Notes: a model not told the origin generated them from the sequence alone. DNA of 64,000 bases from an uncultured Lachnoclostridium sp. (GCA_946415315.1 CAMKRZ010000001.1:227207-291206); one strand, 5' to 3'. Counted from the stretch's first letter, positions 51,966 through 61,726 are shown. Translations and numbers: made by a program.

Positions 51966-52711
51966 TGAAGAACTATAAGTACCTGTTAATCGACCTTGAC
52001 GACACGCTCCTCGACTGGCAGGAGACGGAGCGGCGGGCGCTCACGGAGACATTCCGCGAGCGCTTTTCGCGTGAGTTGACGGTGGAAGAAGTGGAGGTCT
52101 ACAACCGGATCAATGCGGAGTGCTGGAAACTCCTCGAGCGGAAAATGATCACCAAGGACGAGCTGAAGGTGAAACGTTTCGCGGAGTTCATGGAGGCGTT
52201 GGGAATATTCGGGAGCAGCACGACGGCGGACGGGACGCCGATGTATCGCGACCTGTCGGCTGACTCTGCTGAACTCGCGCTGGTGCAGGAGATCAATCTC
52301 GATTACATGCAGCGGTTAAGCCGCACCGTCGTGGAATTTCCGGACGCGGCGCCCGTGTGCCGCGCGCTGGCGCAGAAGTACAGAATTTTCCTGATCACCA
52401 ACGGTACGGACTGGGTGCAGCGGGGGCGCCTCGCGGGAGTTTCCTTTGTCGACGTGTTCGAAAGTATCATCATTTCCGACGAGGTCGGATGCAACAAGCC
52501 GGACCCGCGATTCTTCCGGGGAGTTACGGAACTGACCGGCGATGAGGATCCGTCACACTATCTGGTGATCGGGGATTCCCTGACTTCCGACATCGCCTTC
52601 GGCAAGGCGATCGGCGCGGACACGGTGTGGGTGCACACGCGCGACGACGGGAAAGAGGGAACATCGGAATATGCAATAGGAAATCTTTGGGAACTTACGG
52701 AACTGCTGTGA
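51965..52711 (+). CDS. HAD-family phosphatase, YjjG-like pyrimidine nucleotidase candidate
   Basis: The start overlaps the stop of the XRE gene (TGATG). The 248-residue product has all four HAD motifs: DLDDTLLD (nucleophile Asp, residue 10 region), LITNGT, NKPDP (Lys) and GDSLTSD. The helical cap and the WVQRGRLAG segment match the YjjG/YfnB group, which dephosphorylates non-canonical or pyrimidine nucleotides. Specificity is uncertain. Coupling with a membrane XRE regulator is not typical of housekeeping copies. Confidence 0.9.
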   Translation: MKNYKYLLIDLDDTLLDWQETERRALTETFRERFSRELTVEEVEVYNRINAECWKLLERKMITKDELKVKRFAEFMEALGIFGSSTTADGTPMYRDLSADSAELALVQEINLDYMQRLSRTVVEFPDAAPVCRALAQKYRIFLITNGTDWVQRGRLAGVSFVDVFESIIISDEVGCNKPDPRFFRGVTELTGDEDPSHYLVIGDSLTSDIAFGKAIGADTVWVHTRDDGKEGTSEYAIGNLWELTELL

Positions 52712-52792
52712 CCGGCGTGGAGAACAGGATCGGCAATGCAGCGTGACTGAGGGCAGCGGACTGATCAGGTTTGTATGCGATAGGAGACGACC

Positions 52793-55075
52793 ATGAGAAG
52801 AACGGATTTTTCACTTGATAACATCAACCGGGCAATGGATCAGAGGTTGAACGAACACGAGTTGAAACCTTTCCTGAACTATGGCTGTGTCCTGATGCAG
52901 GCATTTGACAAGAAACTGTCCGTAACGGCGGAATATGAACCGAGAGTTCATCTCTCGGAGGATAGCGACAACAGGAGAAAATACATCACCCTGGGAGATT
53001 GCTTGGGCTCTGCGAAGAACGAGAAAAACGATAAGGGACGGAAAAACAATGCCGGAGGAAACGAAAAACGCCAAGACGATGATCAAACCGACACGTTGGG
53101 ATCGTCTGATTGCGGTTACTATTACGGCGTTTCACCACGTGTGGATTCGGCGGAGATCAGGAAATTTGTTTCCAAACATGACGAGAGCATAGAAGGATTT
53201 CTAAACCGGCATTGTAAGGATTTCATGTTGCCGGATACGGGTCCAAACGGAAATTCCAACAAAAAACTGTTGCCGGCATTGGCAAAATACATTGTAATCT
53301 GCATGATGAGCAATTTCGGCTTGCGGTTTGTGATGTCAGAGGCGCAGAGAGAAGAGATTGAGAACGATCTGAGAAGTCAAAAAGGATTTTCTTCCGAAAG
53401 CCTGAGCGTGATATGGTCTGTTGAGCCGATCGTCGACGGAACCGCCGAAAATGCCGGCAAAGACTGCGTTGTGACAGTGAAAGGCCGTCCGTTTGGCAGA
53501 CTGTTCAAGTGGCTGAAGGGATACCGCTACAAAGCCTGTACCCTGGAGCGCAGAAACGGAAAACTGTATTGCAACGCCTCCCCAAAGAAGGACGGGGAAA
53601 AACTGAACACATGGCAACTGGTTCCCCGCGGGACGGAAGACAGGGAGTCTGATCCTGCCGGCGAGCATAGCGCGGAAAATAAAAGCATTTCAATCAATAA
53701 AGTTTACAGAGAATATGTTGAATTGCTCGGAACCAAAGTGTTCTATTCAGGAGTGTTATTGAAACCGACAGAGTTGACTCTGATTAATAATTCGAACGAA
53801 AATGACCGGATCCGATCGCTTCAGATTCATTTTGAGCGAACCACATACGGTACAGTTCTGTCGCTCGACAGGGATCTTTCGGCACATCCGATGATGAATG
53901 AAAAAGAACGTAACCTGATCCGTAAAATGTTCCGGAAAGACGATGAGGCGAAGAACACACTGTGCAAAAATCTGGATAAGCTGAATGCTTCAGACGCAGC
54001 GGAGAATTCAGCGAATACCGGGATTACAGGAGATTCGGAGACCGATCGCGGTGATTCTTCGAAGACTGACCGTCTGTATCAGGCTGTTAAGGACCAGGTG
54101 AATAAATACCTGAAAACGTGCTATAACGTCAACCAGATCTGTGTTTCGGCCAACATCATAACCGGTGAAGGGGTACTGATCCTCGGGGAGAGAAGCAGCA
54201 ACAATATCGACAGCAACACCTTGTATCCGGGGGTGAACGGCAACGCGGAACTTGCGGATGACAATGTTTCCTTCTACAGGGAATCTGTTTACGAGGATTT
54301 TCCGACGATACGAACGGATGACAAGCGGATCGATTTCTTCGGGGAGATCGGGCGTGAGGCGTTTGCAGAACTGAAACTTAATCTGACACGACAGGAATGG
54401 AACTGTTGCGGGCTCACGCTCTCGGGAAACCGGCCTGCCTTAGGAAGCGGGGAAGGAGACGATGCCGGAAAAACCAACAAGCGCAGAATGCACTTTAATC
54501 TGATCTTTGAACACGTCACGGAGAAAACGTATTCGGAGATCGATGAGAACAGCAAGAAGGCTGCGGAAGCATTTGAAACCGGTAAACTCCGCGGGATTAA
54601 AGTAATCTATGAGAGAAACCGGTTTGTCATGTTCTGGAAACTTGTGCTGAAGACGATCGTCAGCCTCGTTCAGCACAAGGATTTTGTGGAGGCGATGATC
54701 GCGTTCCTCGTTTTCTTCCTCACATTGGCTAACACGATGTCCGGGGAGGACCGTGAGCTGAGTGCTGTTGCGGAACGAATCTGGAAATTGTCATGGACGG
54801 AGGCAACGGCGCTGGTGATCGCGCTGCTGGTGATCACGGTCTCCGTCATACGGATCACAAAGACTTTCTTCGGTATGATCAGGAAATGGAAAATGATCCA
54901 TCATATCAGGATTTTCCGAGGTATGAAATACGATGATGTCTCAGGGGTGTTAAACAAGGCACTGAGGAGCGGAAAGAAAGAGTTTGAACTTCATCCCGCG
55001 ACCTATGCATGCCTTCGGACGTACGTCGACCGCGTGATCTACGACAGCATTTTCCATGTAAACCGTCGGATCTAG
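52793..55075 (+). CDS. Large orphan protein with a C-terminal two-helix membrane anchor
   Basis: AGGAGA is 5 nt before the ATG. The 760-residue product matches no family that I know. Residues 1-290 are soluble, with a charged low-complexity insert (about 75-105, Asn/Lys/Asp-rich). Residues 290-430 form an alpha/beta region followed by a Ser/Thr/Asp-rich spacer. Residues 430-610 contain beta-rich sequence with GEGVLILGER, FFGEIGREAFAELKLNL and GLTLSGN, faintly Nudix-like but without the required Glu spacing. Two helices at about 625-645 and 665-690 anchor it, and a cytoplasmic tail of about 65 residues follows. Composition is poorer in GC than the flanking genes. It follows the XRE-HAD pair and precedes GH94, but has no evident shared promoter with either. 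Confidence 0.8.
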   Translation: MRRTDFSLDNINRAMDQRLNEHELKPFLNYGCVLMQAFDKKLSVTAEYEPRVHLSEDSDNRRKYITLGDCLGSAKNEKNDKGRKNNAGGNEKRQDDDQTDTLGSSDCGYYYGVSPRVDSAEIRKFVSKHDESIEGFLNRHCKDFMLPDTGPNGNSNKKLLPALAKYIVICMMSNFGLRFVMSEAQREEIENDLRSQKGFSSESLSVIWSVEPIVDGTAENAGKDCVVTVKGRPFGRLFKWLKGYRYKACTLERRNGKLYCNASPKKDGEKLNTWQLVPRGTEDRESDPAGEHSAENKSISINKVYREYVELLGTKVFYSGVLLKPTELTLINNSNENDRIRSLQIHFERTTYGTVLSLDRDLSAHPMMNEKERNLIRKMFRKDDEAKNTLCKNLDKLNASDAAENSANTGITGDSETDRGDSSKTDRLYQAVKDQVNKYLKTCYNVNQICVSANIITGEGVLILGERSSNNIDSNTLYPGVNGNAELADDNVSFYRESVYEDFPTIRTDDKRIDFFGEIGREAFAELKLNLTRQEWNCCGLTLSGNRPALGSGEGDDAGKTNKRRMHFNLIFEHVTEKTYSEIDENSKKAAEAFETGKLRGIKVIYERNRFVMFWKLVLKTIVSLVQHKDFVEAMIAFLVFFLTLANTMSGEDRELSAVAERIWKLSWTEATALVIALLVITVSVIRITKTFFGMIRKWKMIHHIRIFRGMKYDDVSGVLNKALRSGKKEFELHPATYACLRTYVDRVIYDSIFHVNRRI

Positions 55076-55190
55076 ACGGTACAGGAGAAGATTGGCAGGG
55101 TTGCAATCCTTTATATGACGCCGTTTGCGTCAACCCGGTGAGAAACTCCATTGTTGGATGTAAGATACGATATTTCAATCGCAGCAATCC

Positions 55191-55220
55191 TTGACGCCAT
55201 GAAACGGCGTGCTGTATAAT
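55191..55220 (+). promoter_or_regulatory. Promoter of the GH94 gene with inverted repeat in the spacer
   Basis: TTGACG (55191-55196), 18-bp spacer, TATAAT (55215-55220). ACGCC (55194-55198) and GGCGT (55206-55210) form an inverted repeat that overlaps the -35 and spacer and includes a GAAACG half-site like the operator at 23689. Confidence 0.75.
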
Positions 55221-55281
55221 TTAAGTTAGCGATTGCACCGATCATCGGTGATCAAGAAATACTACGGAGAGGTTTACAACT

Positions 55282-57663
55282 ATGCAATACGGATATTTTG
55301 ATGAGAAAGCGAAAGAGTATGTGATCACCCGGCCCGACACGCCGTCGGCGTGGGCTAACTACCTGGGATCGCCTGAGTACGGCGCGATCATTTCGAACAA
55401 TGCGGGCGGTTACAGTTTTGTGAAGTCCGGCGCGAACGGACGCGTGATCCGCTACCGCTTCAATTCGGTGGCGATGGACCAGCCGGGCCGCTATGTGTAC
55501 ATCCGCGACCTTGAGGACGGGGACTACTGGTCCGCGTCGTGGGCACCGGTGTGCAAGCCGATGGAGAGCTACAAGAGCGAGTGCCGTCACGGTACGGCGT
55601 ACACTGTGATCACCTCGGAGTACAAGGGGATCAAGGCGGAGACGCTGTATTATGTTCCGAGGGACGCTACCTACGAAGTCTGGAACGCCGTGATCACAAA
55701 CAACGATACGAAGCCGCGCAAGCTTTCGGTTACGGGCTACTGCGAGTTCGTCAACGATAACAACTACGAGCAGGATCAGGTGAACCTGCAGTACACGCTG
55801 TTCATCACGCATACATATTTTAAAGGCAATTTCGTTCTTCAGAAGGAAAATGAGAACTTCCACGATCCGAACAAGGAGCGCTTCCTCGGCCTTGCAGGCG
55901 TGAAGGTTGACCGTTTCTGCGGTGACCGCGACCGTTTTGTCGGCAACTACAGAAGCTACGCGAACCCGATCGGGGTTGAGGAAGGACTGAAGGGCGAACT
56001 CAACTATTGCGGCAACTCCTGCGGTGCTCTGGAGAGCGAGATCGTGTTGCAGCCGGGCGAGAGCAAGCGTTTTACGTACGTGCTCGGACAGAAGCCCGAG
56101 GCGGAGGCTGCGAAGATCATCGACCGCTACGAGGCGGACGGTGTCTGCGAGAAGGAGCTTGCGGAACTCAAGGCATACTGGCATGAGAAGATCAACAACC
56201 TGCAGGTTCATACGCCGGATGAGAAGTTCAACAACATGGTGAACGTGTGGAACGCGTACAACTGCTTCATCACCTTCACCTGGTCGCGCGCGGCGTCCTT
56301 CCAGTACTGCGGTCTTCGCAACGGCTTCGGCTACCGCGATACCGTGCAGGATATCCAGGGTATCATCCACCTTGCACCGGAGATGGCAGCGGATCAGATC
56401 CGCTTCATGCTCTCCGCGCAGGTGACGAACGGCGCCGGCCTTCCGCTCGTCAAATACACCCACAATCCCGGACACGAGGACACGCCGGACGATGCTTCCT
56501 ACGTGAAGGAGACCGGACATCCTTCGTACCGCGCGGACGATGCGCTGTGGCTGTTCCCGACCGTGTACAAGTACATTTCCGAGAGCGGTAACATCGCGTT
56601 CCTCGATGAGGAGATCTACTACGCGAATGACATGCAGAAGGGCACGGTTTATGACCACCTGAAGCGTGCGATCGATTTTTCGATGAACAACCTCGGCAAC
56701 CACGGAATGCCTGCCGGTCTGCATGCTGACTGGAACGACTGTGTCCGCCTCGGCAAGAAGGGCGAGTCCACGTTCGTCGCATTCCAGCTTGTGTACGCGG
56801 TGAAGATTTTGCGCAAATACGCGGTCATCAAGAACGATACCGCTTACATCGAGTATCTCGACAGCATCAACGCGAAGATGGAGGAGATCCTCAAGGCTTG
56901 CTGGAACGAGGACCGCTACATCCGCGGTTACAAGGAGGACGGCGAGATCATCGGACAGCGCACCGATCCCGAGGCTTCCATGTGGCTCAACCCGCAGTCC
57001 TGGTCGGTTATTGCCGACTTCGGCACGAAGGAGCAGCAGGAGAAGGCCATGGATTCCGTGGAGCGCGAGCTCAACACGCCGTACGGCGCGATGGTCATGT
57101 ATCCCGCTTACGAGAATCACGCATTTGACGGTGCGTTGATGGTATGCTTCAACAAGTGTGTCAAGGAAAATGCAGGCATTTTCTCGCAGCCGCAGGGCTG
57201 GCTGATCCTCGCGGAAGCAAAGCTTGGACACGGCAACCGCGCATATCAGTACTGGACGGAGGCATCGCCTGCTACGTACAATGAGAACGCCGATCACCGT
57301 GAACTTGAGCCGTACGTATTCGGTCAGTTCGTGGAGGGCAAGGACAGCCCGTTCGCAGGACGCGCGCATGTACACTGGCTCACCGGTACCGCATCGACCG
57401 TCATGGTCGGTACGACCGAAGGTATCCTCGGTCTGAATCCCGAGGCGGACGGCATCGTCATCGACCCGTCCATTCCGTCGGAGTGGAAGAACTACACGCT
57501 TCGCAAGGTGTTCCGCGGCAAGGTGCTGAACGTAACGGTTAACAACCCGAACGGTTCCGAGCATGGCGTGAAGAGCGTGACCGTGAACGGAGCTAAGATC
57601 GACGGTATTCTGATCCGCGATGATATTCTTCAGGCGGAAAACGAAATAATTATTGAGATGTAG
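55282..57663 (+). CDS. GH94 cellobiose/cellodextrin phosphorylase
   Basis: GGAGAGG precedes the ATG. The 793-residue cytoplasmic protein has the GH94 layout: N-terminal beta-sandwich (about 1-280), helical linker, (alpha/alpha)6 barrel (about 310-720) and a small C-terminal beta domain. Conserved blocks include LRNGFGYRDTVQDIQGI, HNPGHEDTPDDASY and HADWNDCVRLG, whose Asp (about residue 487) is the general acid. The enzyme splits cellobiose or short cellodextrins with phosphate to glucose-1-phosphate and glucose (or a shorter chain). Length fits cellobiose phosphorylase rather than the longer cellodextrin form. It is monocistronic with its own terminator. Confidence 0.92.
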   Translation: MQYGYFDEKAKEYVITRPDTPSAWANYLGSPEYGAIISNNAGGYSFVKSGANGRVIRYRFNSVAMDQPGRYVYIRDLEDGDYWSASWAPVCKPMESYKSECRHGTAYTVITSEYKGIKAETLYYVPRDATYEVWNAVITNNDTKPRKLSVTGYCEFVNDNNYEQDQVNLQYTLFITHTYFKGNFVLQKENENFHDPNKERFLGLAGVKVDRFCGDRDRFVGNYRSYANPIGVEEGLKGELNYCGNSCGALESEIVLQPGESKRFTYVLGQKPEAEAAKIIDRYEADGVCEKELAELKAYWHEKINNLQVHTPDEKFNNMVNVWNAYNCFITFTWSRAASFQYCGLRNGFGYRDTVQDIQGIIHLAPEMAADQIRFMLSAQVTNGAGLPLVKYTHNPGHEDTPDDASYVKETGHPSYRADDALWLFPTVYKYISESGNIAFLDEEIYYANDMQKGTVYDHLKRAIDFSMNNLGNHGMPAGLHADWNDCVRLGKKGESTFVAFQLVYAVKILRKYAVIKNDTAYIEYLDSINAKMEEILKACWNEDRYIRGYKEDGEIIGQRTDPEASMWLNPQSWSVIADFGTKEQQEKAMDSVERELNTPYGAMVMYPAYENHAFDGALMVCFNKCVKENAGIFSQPQGWLILAEAKLGHGNRAYQYWTEASPATYNENADHRELEPYVFGQFVEGKDSPFAGRAHVHWLTGTASTVMVGTTEGILGLNPEADGIVIDPSIPSEWKNYTLRKVFRGKVLNVTVNNPNGSEHGVKSVTVNGAKIDGILIRDDILQAENEIIIEM

Positions 57664-57711
57664 GTTTAGATAGTGTATTATATGCATGAGGGGATACACC
57701 GGAAATGCTTG

Positions 57712-57743
57712 GGAGATACGGTTTTCTGCCGTATCTCCTTTTT
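57712..57743 (+). terminator. Terminator of the GH94 gene
   Basis: Perfect 10-bp stem (57712-57721 with 57729-57738), 7-nt loop, followed by TTTTT. Confidence 0.92.
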
Positions 57744-57889
57744 ATACCAATACGGTGGCTTTTCTCTTGATTATTTTCTGATTCAATGTAATCTGACAGG
57801 AGATTGTTCTTGAATGAGAGAGTAATGGCCGCGGTACAAACACATCTGATTTGTTTTGCCGACTATACAAAGAAAGTGAGAAAGGTGAC

Positions 57890-60800
57890 ATGAAGAAAAA
57901 ATCAGTCGTTGTCGGAATGTTATTCGCACTGCTGTTTGCCTTGCTTTTGCCGGTTGGTAAAGCCAGGGCCGACGAAGAGAAAACAATTGTTCCTTCGAAG
58001 ACGAACAATGTTGAGACTGTTTTGGAAGATCTGACGGAGTTTTTGGCTTCCGTCGAGGTGGGCGAGAATGCCATACCGCTTTTGAACAGGAGAATTGGAA
58101 CTCTCCCCGGAGTGAGAAGAGCACAATCTGAAGGACAGTACGGTTATGCCATGGCTTTTCCTGAGGATTGCGGAACCTATGCGGTAAGCTTCGATAACAA
58201 CACTAAGGTGATGACATTGACAGCAGTTCCTGCGCCTGGGTGTACATTCCAATGCTGGCTTCAGCGGGTCGAGGATGAACAGGGGAAAATCGAACTCAAG
58301 CTTTACAGTTGGAGTCAGACAATCTCGTATCAGACACCCAGCGAAATTGACCTCGTTGCGTTGTTTCGTAGGAGCGGTCAGTATTTTGCGATGTACTCTG
58401 TCGGGAATTACGGTGAGATAACGCTCTCCCCGGACAAATCTATGTATGGGGCAGGTGACACAATAAGTATCAGTGCCGTAGCGGCCAGCGGATACCGGGT
58501 GGGACGAATTGAGATGGCGACATATCCCAGCAACCGGTTCTGGGAAGTAAAAACCGAACAGTTGAACTACACTACGATTTCCACTGACAGTTCACCGGGA
58601 ACGGCCACGATTCAGATGCCGGCAAATGACATCCAGATCCGCGCAATATGGTATTCCAACACTTTGCGTACGGTTAAGATCAACCCGAACATTACGGGAG
58701 GAACGGTCCGTATTGTGAAAGCCGATGGTTCTCTGGCGACCGAGGCGCAGTTCCGGGAAGGGGACATAGTAGAACTGAGGATCACGCCGGATACCGGTAA
58801 TTATTCAAAGAGTATCTCCGGTGTCCCCTCAAACTATGATAACGCCACGGATACGTTCACGATGATCGATCAGGATCTGACGATTTCTGTTGAGTTCGGA
58901 AAGTATAAGCAATATAACCTCGACTTTGTTGTTGCCCCCGGTTCGTTAGCGGATAAAGCAGCCATTTATCCTACTGAAATGGACGGAAAGGTTTATGTGT
59001 ACGCATGGGCGAAGTACACGAACATTGAATTTGATGGTTGGTACGAACGAGATCAAAACGGTAATGAGACGTTCTATTCCGATCAGAATCCGCTGTGGAT
59101 TACTCCCGAGAGAGACATGTGCCTTGTGGGACATTTTGTGCAGCTATACAAAGTCCACATAACGAATCCCGCTGCCGGAACAGTGTACGTTTCACCGGAG
59201 AAGGATTGGTATAGACCGGGGGAGACAATAACACTGGACGCAGTTCCGAATGAAGGGTATGAGGTATATACCTATAAGAAGGGTTCTCCTGAGCCGGGAG
59301 CAACTCAAGTCTCTCTGTCCCCGTTTGAGGGGAACACGTTTGTGATGCCGGAGAACTCTGTGTATGTAACTGCATCGTTCATACCTGTGTACAACATTGA
59401 GGCATCCGTAAACATTGCGAATAGCGGTACGGTAGAAGGTGCGGGAACGTACCGGTACGCCGACTGGGTTTACCTGACGGCAACCCCGAACGAAGGGTAT
59501 ACATTTGTCAACTGGACGATGGACGGACAGGAGCTCAGTACGAGTACGAAGATCAAGTTTCAGGCTTCTTGCGATCGCAGTCTGACTGCGAACTTCAAAC
59601 GAAACGAATACACAGTTTCAGTAACTGCAGATCCGTCGGCAGGCGGTACGGTCAGCGGTGGCGGTACCTGCTATTATGGAGATAGGGTAACGTTGAATGC
59701 GACGGCAGCAGAGGGGTACTGCTTTTACGGTTGGATGGAGAACGGTATCTTAGTTGAAACTTCAGAATCCATATCTTTTACCGTAACGGAAAGTTGTTCT
59801 TTGGTTGCACAATTCGAACGCAGAAGGGTCTACATTGGTGCCAGTTATGAGGGACCTTACGGTACGATGAAGGGCGAAGGATACCATTATTACGGAGATA
59901 CTGTGACTGTTTCTCCTGATTGCGAAAAACCTTACCGGTTTGTTGCATGGAAAGAGAACGATGTTGTTGTCAGCACTGCTGCAAGCTACTCTTTTGTCGC
60001 GACGAAAGATCGGACATTGACACCGGTTTTTGAAACAATTCCCCAATATACCATAAATACATGTGTCGGCAACAACCTTGGAGGAACGGTGTCCGAAAGC
60101 GGAATGTACTATGAAGGTGATGCCGTTACATTGACAGCCGCGGCTACAGCCGGTTACTGTTTTGTCAATTGGACGGAAAATAACGTTGTAATCAGTTCGA
60201 ACGGAACTCTGAATTTTACTGCTACGAAGGACCGTTCTCTGACGGCGAATTTTGAGCAGATCCTTAAGGTTACGAACGATCCGGCGGATGTGGCGACGGC
60301 AGAAGCCTTTGCTACGTTTTCCGTAGAGGTAAGAGGTGAGGGGACACTTACATATCAGTGGCAGTTCCGTAAGAACGAAACCTCCGAATGGGAAGATTGG
60401 AATCATTCCGAAGCACAGAATGCAACGTTTACGGTTTCAACATCCGCAGAATTAAACGGATATCAGTTCCGATGTGTTGTCAGGGACAGTTATAGTCTGA
60501 CAGCAGTTTCCGCGGCGGCTACATTGACAATGAAACCGATATTTACCAAATGGCCGAAAGACACAAGCGCCGAGGTGGGGAGCAAGGCAGTTTTTTCTGT
60601 GGCGGCAACCGGCACGGCACCGCTCACGTATCAGTGGCAGTACCGTAAGAACGCTTCGGATACCTGGAAACCTTCCGGACAGAGCGGAAACAAGACCGCG
60701 ACGCTCTCAGTATCAGTAACGGCAGGACTGAACGGATATCAGTTCCGCTGTTATGTGACGGATGCGAACGAACAGGTATCATACACAAACACGGTGACGC

Positions 60801-61642
60801 TGACCGTGAAGCCGGTGATCACCACGCAGCCGGAAGACACGAGCGCCATCGTCGGTGACAAGGCAGAATTCACGGTAGCAGCGACCGGAAAGGGTAAGCT
60901 TACCTACCAGTGGCAGTATCGGAAGAACGAAACGTCCGACTGGGCGAACTCCGGGCAACAGGGGGCGAAGACCGATACTTTGATGGTTTCCACTACGGCG
61001 GGGCTTCACGGTTATCAGTTCCGCTGTATTGTGACGGACGGGAACAAGCAGAAAACCTACTCGAAGACTGTTACGCTGACGTTGAAGCCAAGGATTACCA
61101 CACAGCCGGTAGATAAGAGCCTGCTGGTAGGCTCCACGGCGAAGTTCACGGTGGCAGCGACCGGGAAGGCAACCCTTACGTATCAGTGGCAATACCGTAA
61201 GAATGAAAACGCTGACTGGGCGAACTCCGGACAACAGGGGGCGAAGACCGATACTTTGATGGTTTCCACTACGGCGGGGCTTCACGGTTATCAGTTCCGC
61301 TGTATTGTGACGGACGGGAACAAGCAGAAAACCTACTCGAAGACTGTTACGCTGACGCTGAAGCCGAGGATCACGACGCAACCGTCAGACAAGACCGTGA
61401 AAGCAGGTTCCACTGCAAAGTTCACTGTAGTTGCGACAGGGAAGGCAACTCTCACGTATCAGTGGCAGTACCGGAAGAATTCCTCGGATACATGGAAGAG
61501 TTCCGCGCAGAGCGGTAACAAGAGCGCTACGCTTTCCGTTGCGGCGACAAAGGGACTCAATGGCTATCAGTTCCGTTGCGTAGTTACTGATGGTAACACA
61601 CAAATAACAGCATCCGGAATCGCCACTTTGAACGTTAATTAG
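57890..61642 (+). CDS. Giant secreted InlB-repeat and Ig-like-repeat protein
   Basis: AAAGGTG precedes the ATG at 57890. The 1250-residue product has a clear signal peptide (cleavage near GKARA/DEE), an N-terminal region of about 170 residues, then about seven divergent InlB-type B repeats (to about residue 800; units such as GGTVSGGGTCYYGDRVTLNA with Gly-Tyr-Phe and Trp-Thr-Glu landmarks), and then four or five Ig-like domains of about 92 residues (ITTQPxD, LTYQWQYRKN, GYQFRC, VTLTLKP pattern). No LPXTG, SLH or choline-binding anchor is found at the C-terminus, which simply ends in a last Ig strand. It probably acts as an adhesin or matrix protein that associates non-covalently. Confidence 0.88.
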   Translation: MKKKSVVVGMLFALLFALLLPVGKARADEEKTIVPSKTNNVETVLEDLTEFLASVEVGENAIPLLNRRIGTLPGVRRAQSEGQYGYAMAFPEDCGTYAVSFDNNTKVMTLTAVPAPGCTFQCWLQRVEDEQGKIELKLYSWSQTISYQTPSEIDLVALFRRSGQYFAMYSVGNYGEITLSPDKSMYGAGDTISISAVAASGYRVGRIEMATYPSNRFWEVKTEQLNYTTISTDSSPGTATIQMPANDIQIRAIWYSNTLRTVKINPNITGGTVRIVKADGSLATEAQFREGDIVELRITPDTGNYSKSISGVPSNYDNATDTFTMIDQDLTISVEFGKYKQYNLDFVVAPGSLADKAAIYPTEMDGKVYVYAWAKYTNIEFDGWYERDQNGNETFYSDQNPLWITPERDMCLVGHFVQLYKVHITNPAAGTVYVSPEKDWYRPGETITLDAVPNEGYEVYTYKKGSPEPGATQVSLSPFEGNTFVMPENSVYVTASFIPVYNIEASVNIANSGTVEGAGTYRYADWVYLTATPNEGYTFVNWTMDGQELSTSTKIKFQASCDRSLTANFKRNEYTVSVTADPSAGGTVSGGGTCYYGDRVTLNATAAEGYCFYGWMENGILVETSESISFTVTESCSLVAQFERRRVYIGASYEGPYGTMKGEGYHYYGDTVTVSPDCEKPYRFVAWKENDVVVSTAASYSFVATKDRTLTPVFETIPQYTINTCVGNNLGGTVSESGMYYEGDAVTLTAAATAGYCFVNWTENNVVISSNGTLNFTATKDRSLTANFEQILKVTNDPADVATAEAFATFSVEVRGEGTLTYQWQFRKNETSEWEDWNHSEAQNATFTVSTSAELNGYQFRCVVRDSYSLTAVSAAATLTMKPIFTKWPKDTSAEVGSKAVFSVAATGTAPLTYQWQYRKNASDTWKPSGQSGNKTATLSVSVTAGLNGYQFRCYVTDANEQVSYTNTVTLTVKPVITTQPEDTSAIVGDKAEFTVAATGKGKLTYQWQYRKNETSDWANSGQQGAKTDTLMVSTTAGLHGYQFRCIVTDGNKQKTYSKTVTLTLKPRITTQPVDKSLLVGSTAKFTVAATGKATLTYQWQYRKNENADWANSGQQGAKTDTLMVSTTAGLHGYQFRCIVTDGNKQKTYSKTVTLTLKPRITTQPSDKTVKAGSTAKFTVVATGKATLTYQWQYRKNSSDTWKSSAQSGNKSATLSVAATKGLNGYQFRCVVTDGNTQITASGIATLNVN
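60938..61356 (+). repeat. Near-identical Ig-repeat copies (276-bp offset)
   Basis: Bases 60938-61080 and 61214-61356 (143 bp each) differ at one position that I can see (60955 G versus 61231 A), while the flanks diverge. Other Ig units are only similar at protein level. This points to recent duplication or gene conversion inside the gene. Confidence 0.85.
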
Positions 61643-61726
61643 AGCAATTATTCCGTATAATCGTGTATTGCTGACAATACAATCGGAACAATTCAATAGA
61701 ATTTGATTTTCAGACAGAACAAAGAA

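Noticed and set aside
54300..54400. Nudix box in the orphan protein
   Set aside because: GREAFAEL looks like the RE-x-x-E-E core, but the preceding Gly and Glu are not at the required spacing and the second Glu pair is missing.
55252..57699. An 815-codon open frame antisense to the GH94 gene, and similar long antisense frames opposite mgtE, the M23 gene and the GH30 gene
   Set aside because: They mirror highly biased codons of real genes, lack ribosome sites and have Arg/His-rich compositions typical of shadow frames.
61500..61642. Sortase (LPXTG) or SLH anchor on the giant surface protein
   Set aside because: The protein ends in a beta strand of the last Ig-like domain with no hydrophobic tail or basic stop sequence.
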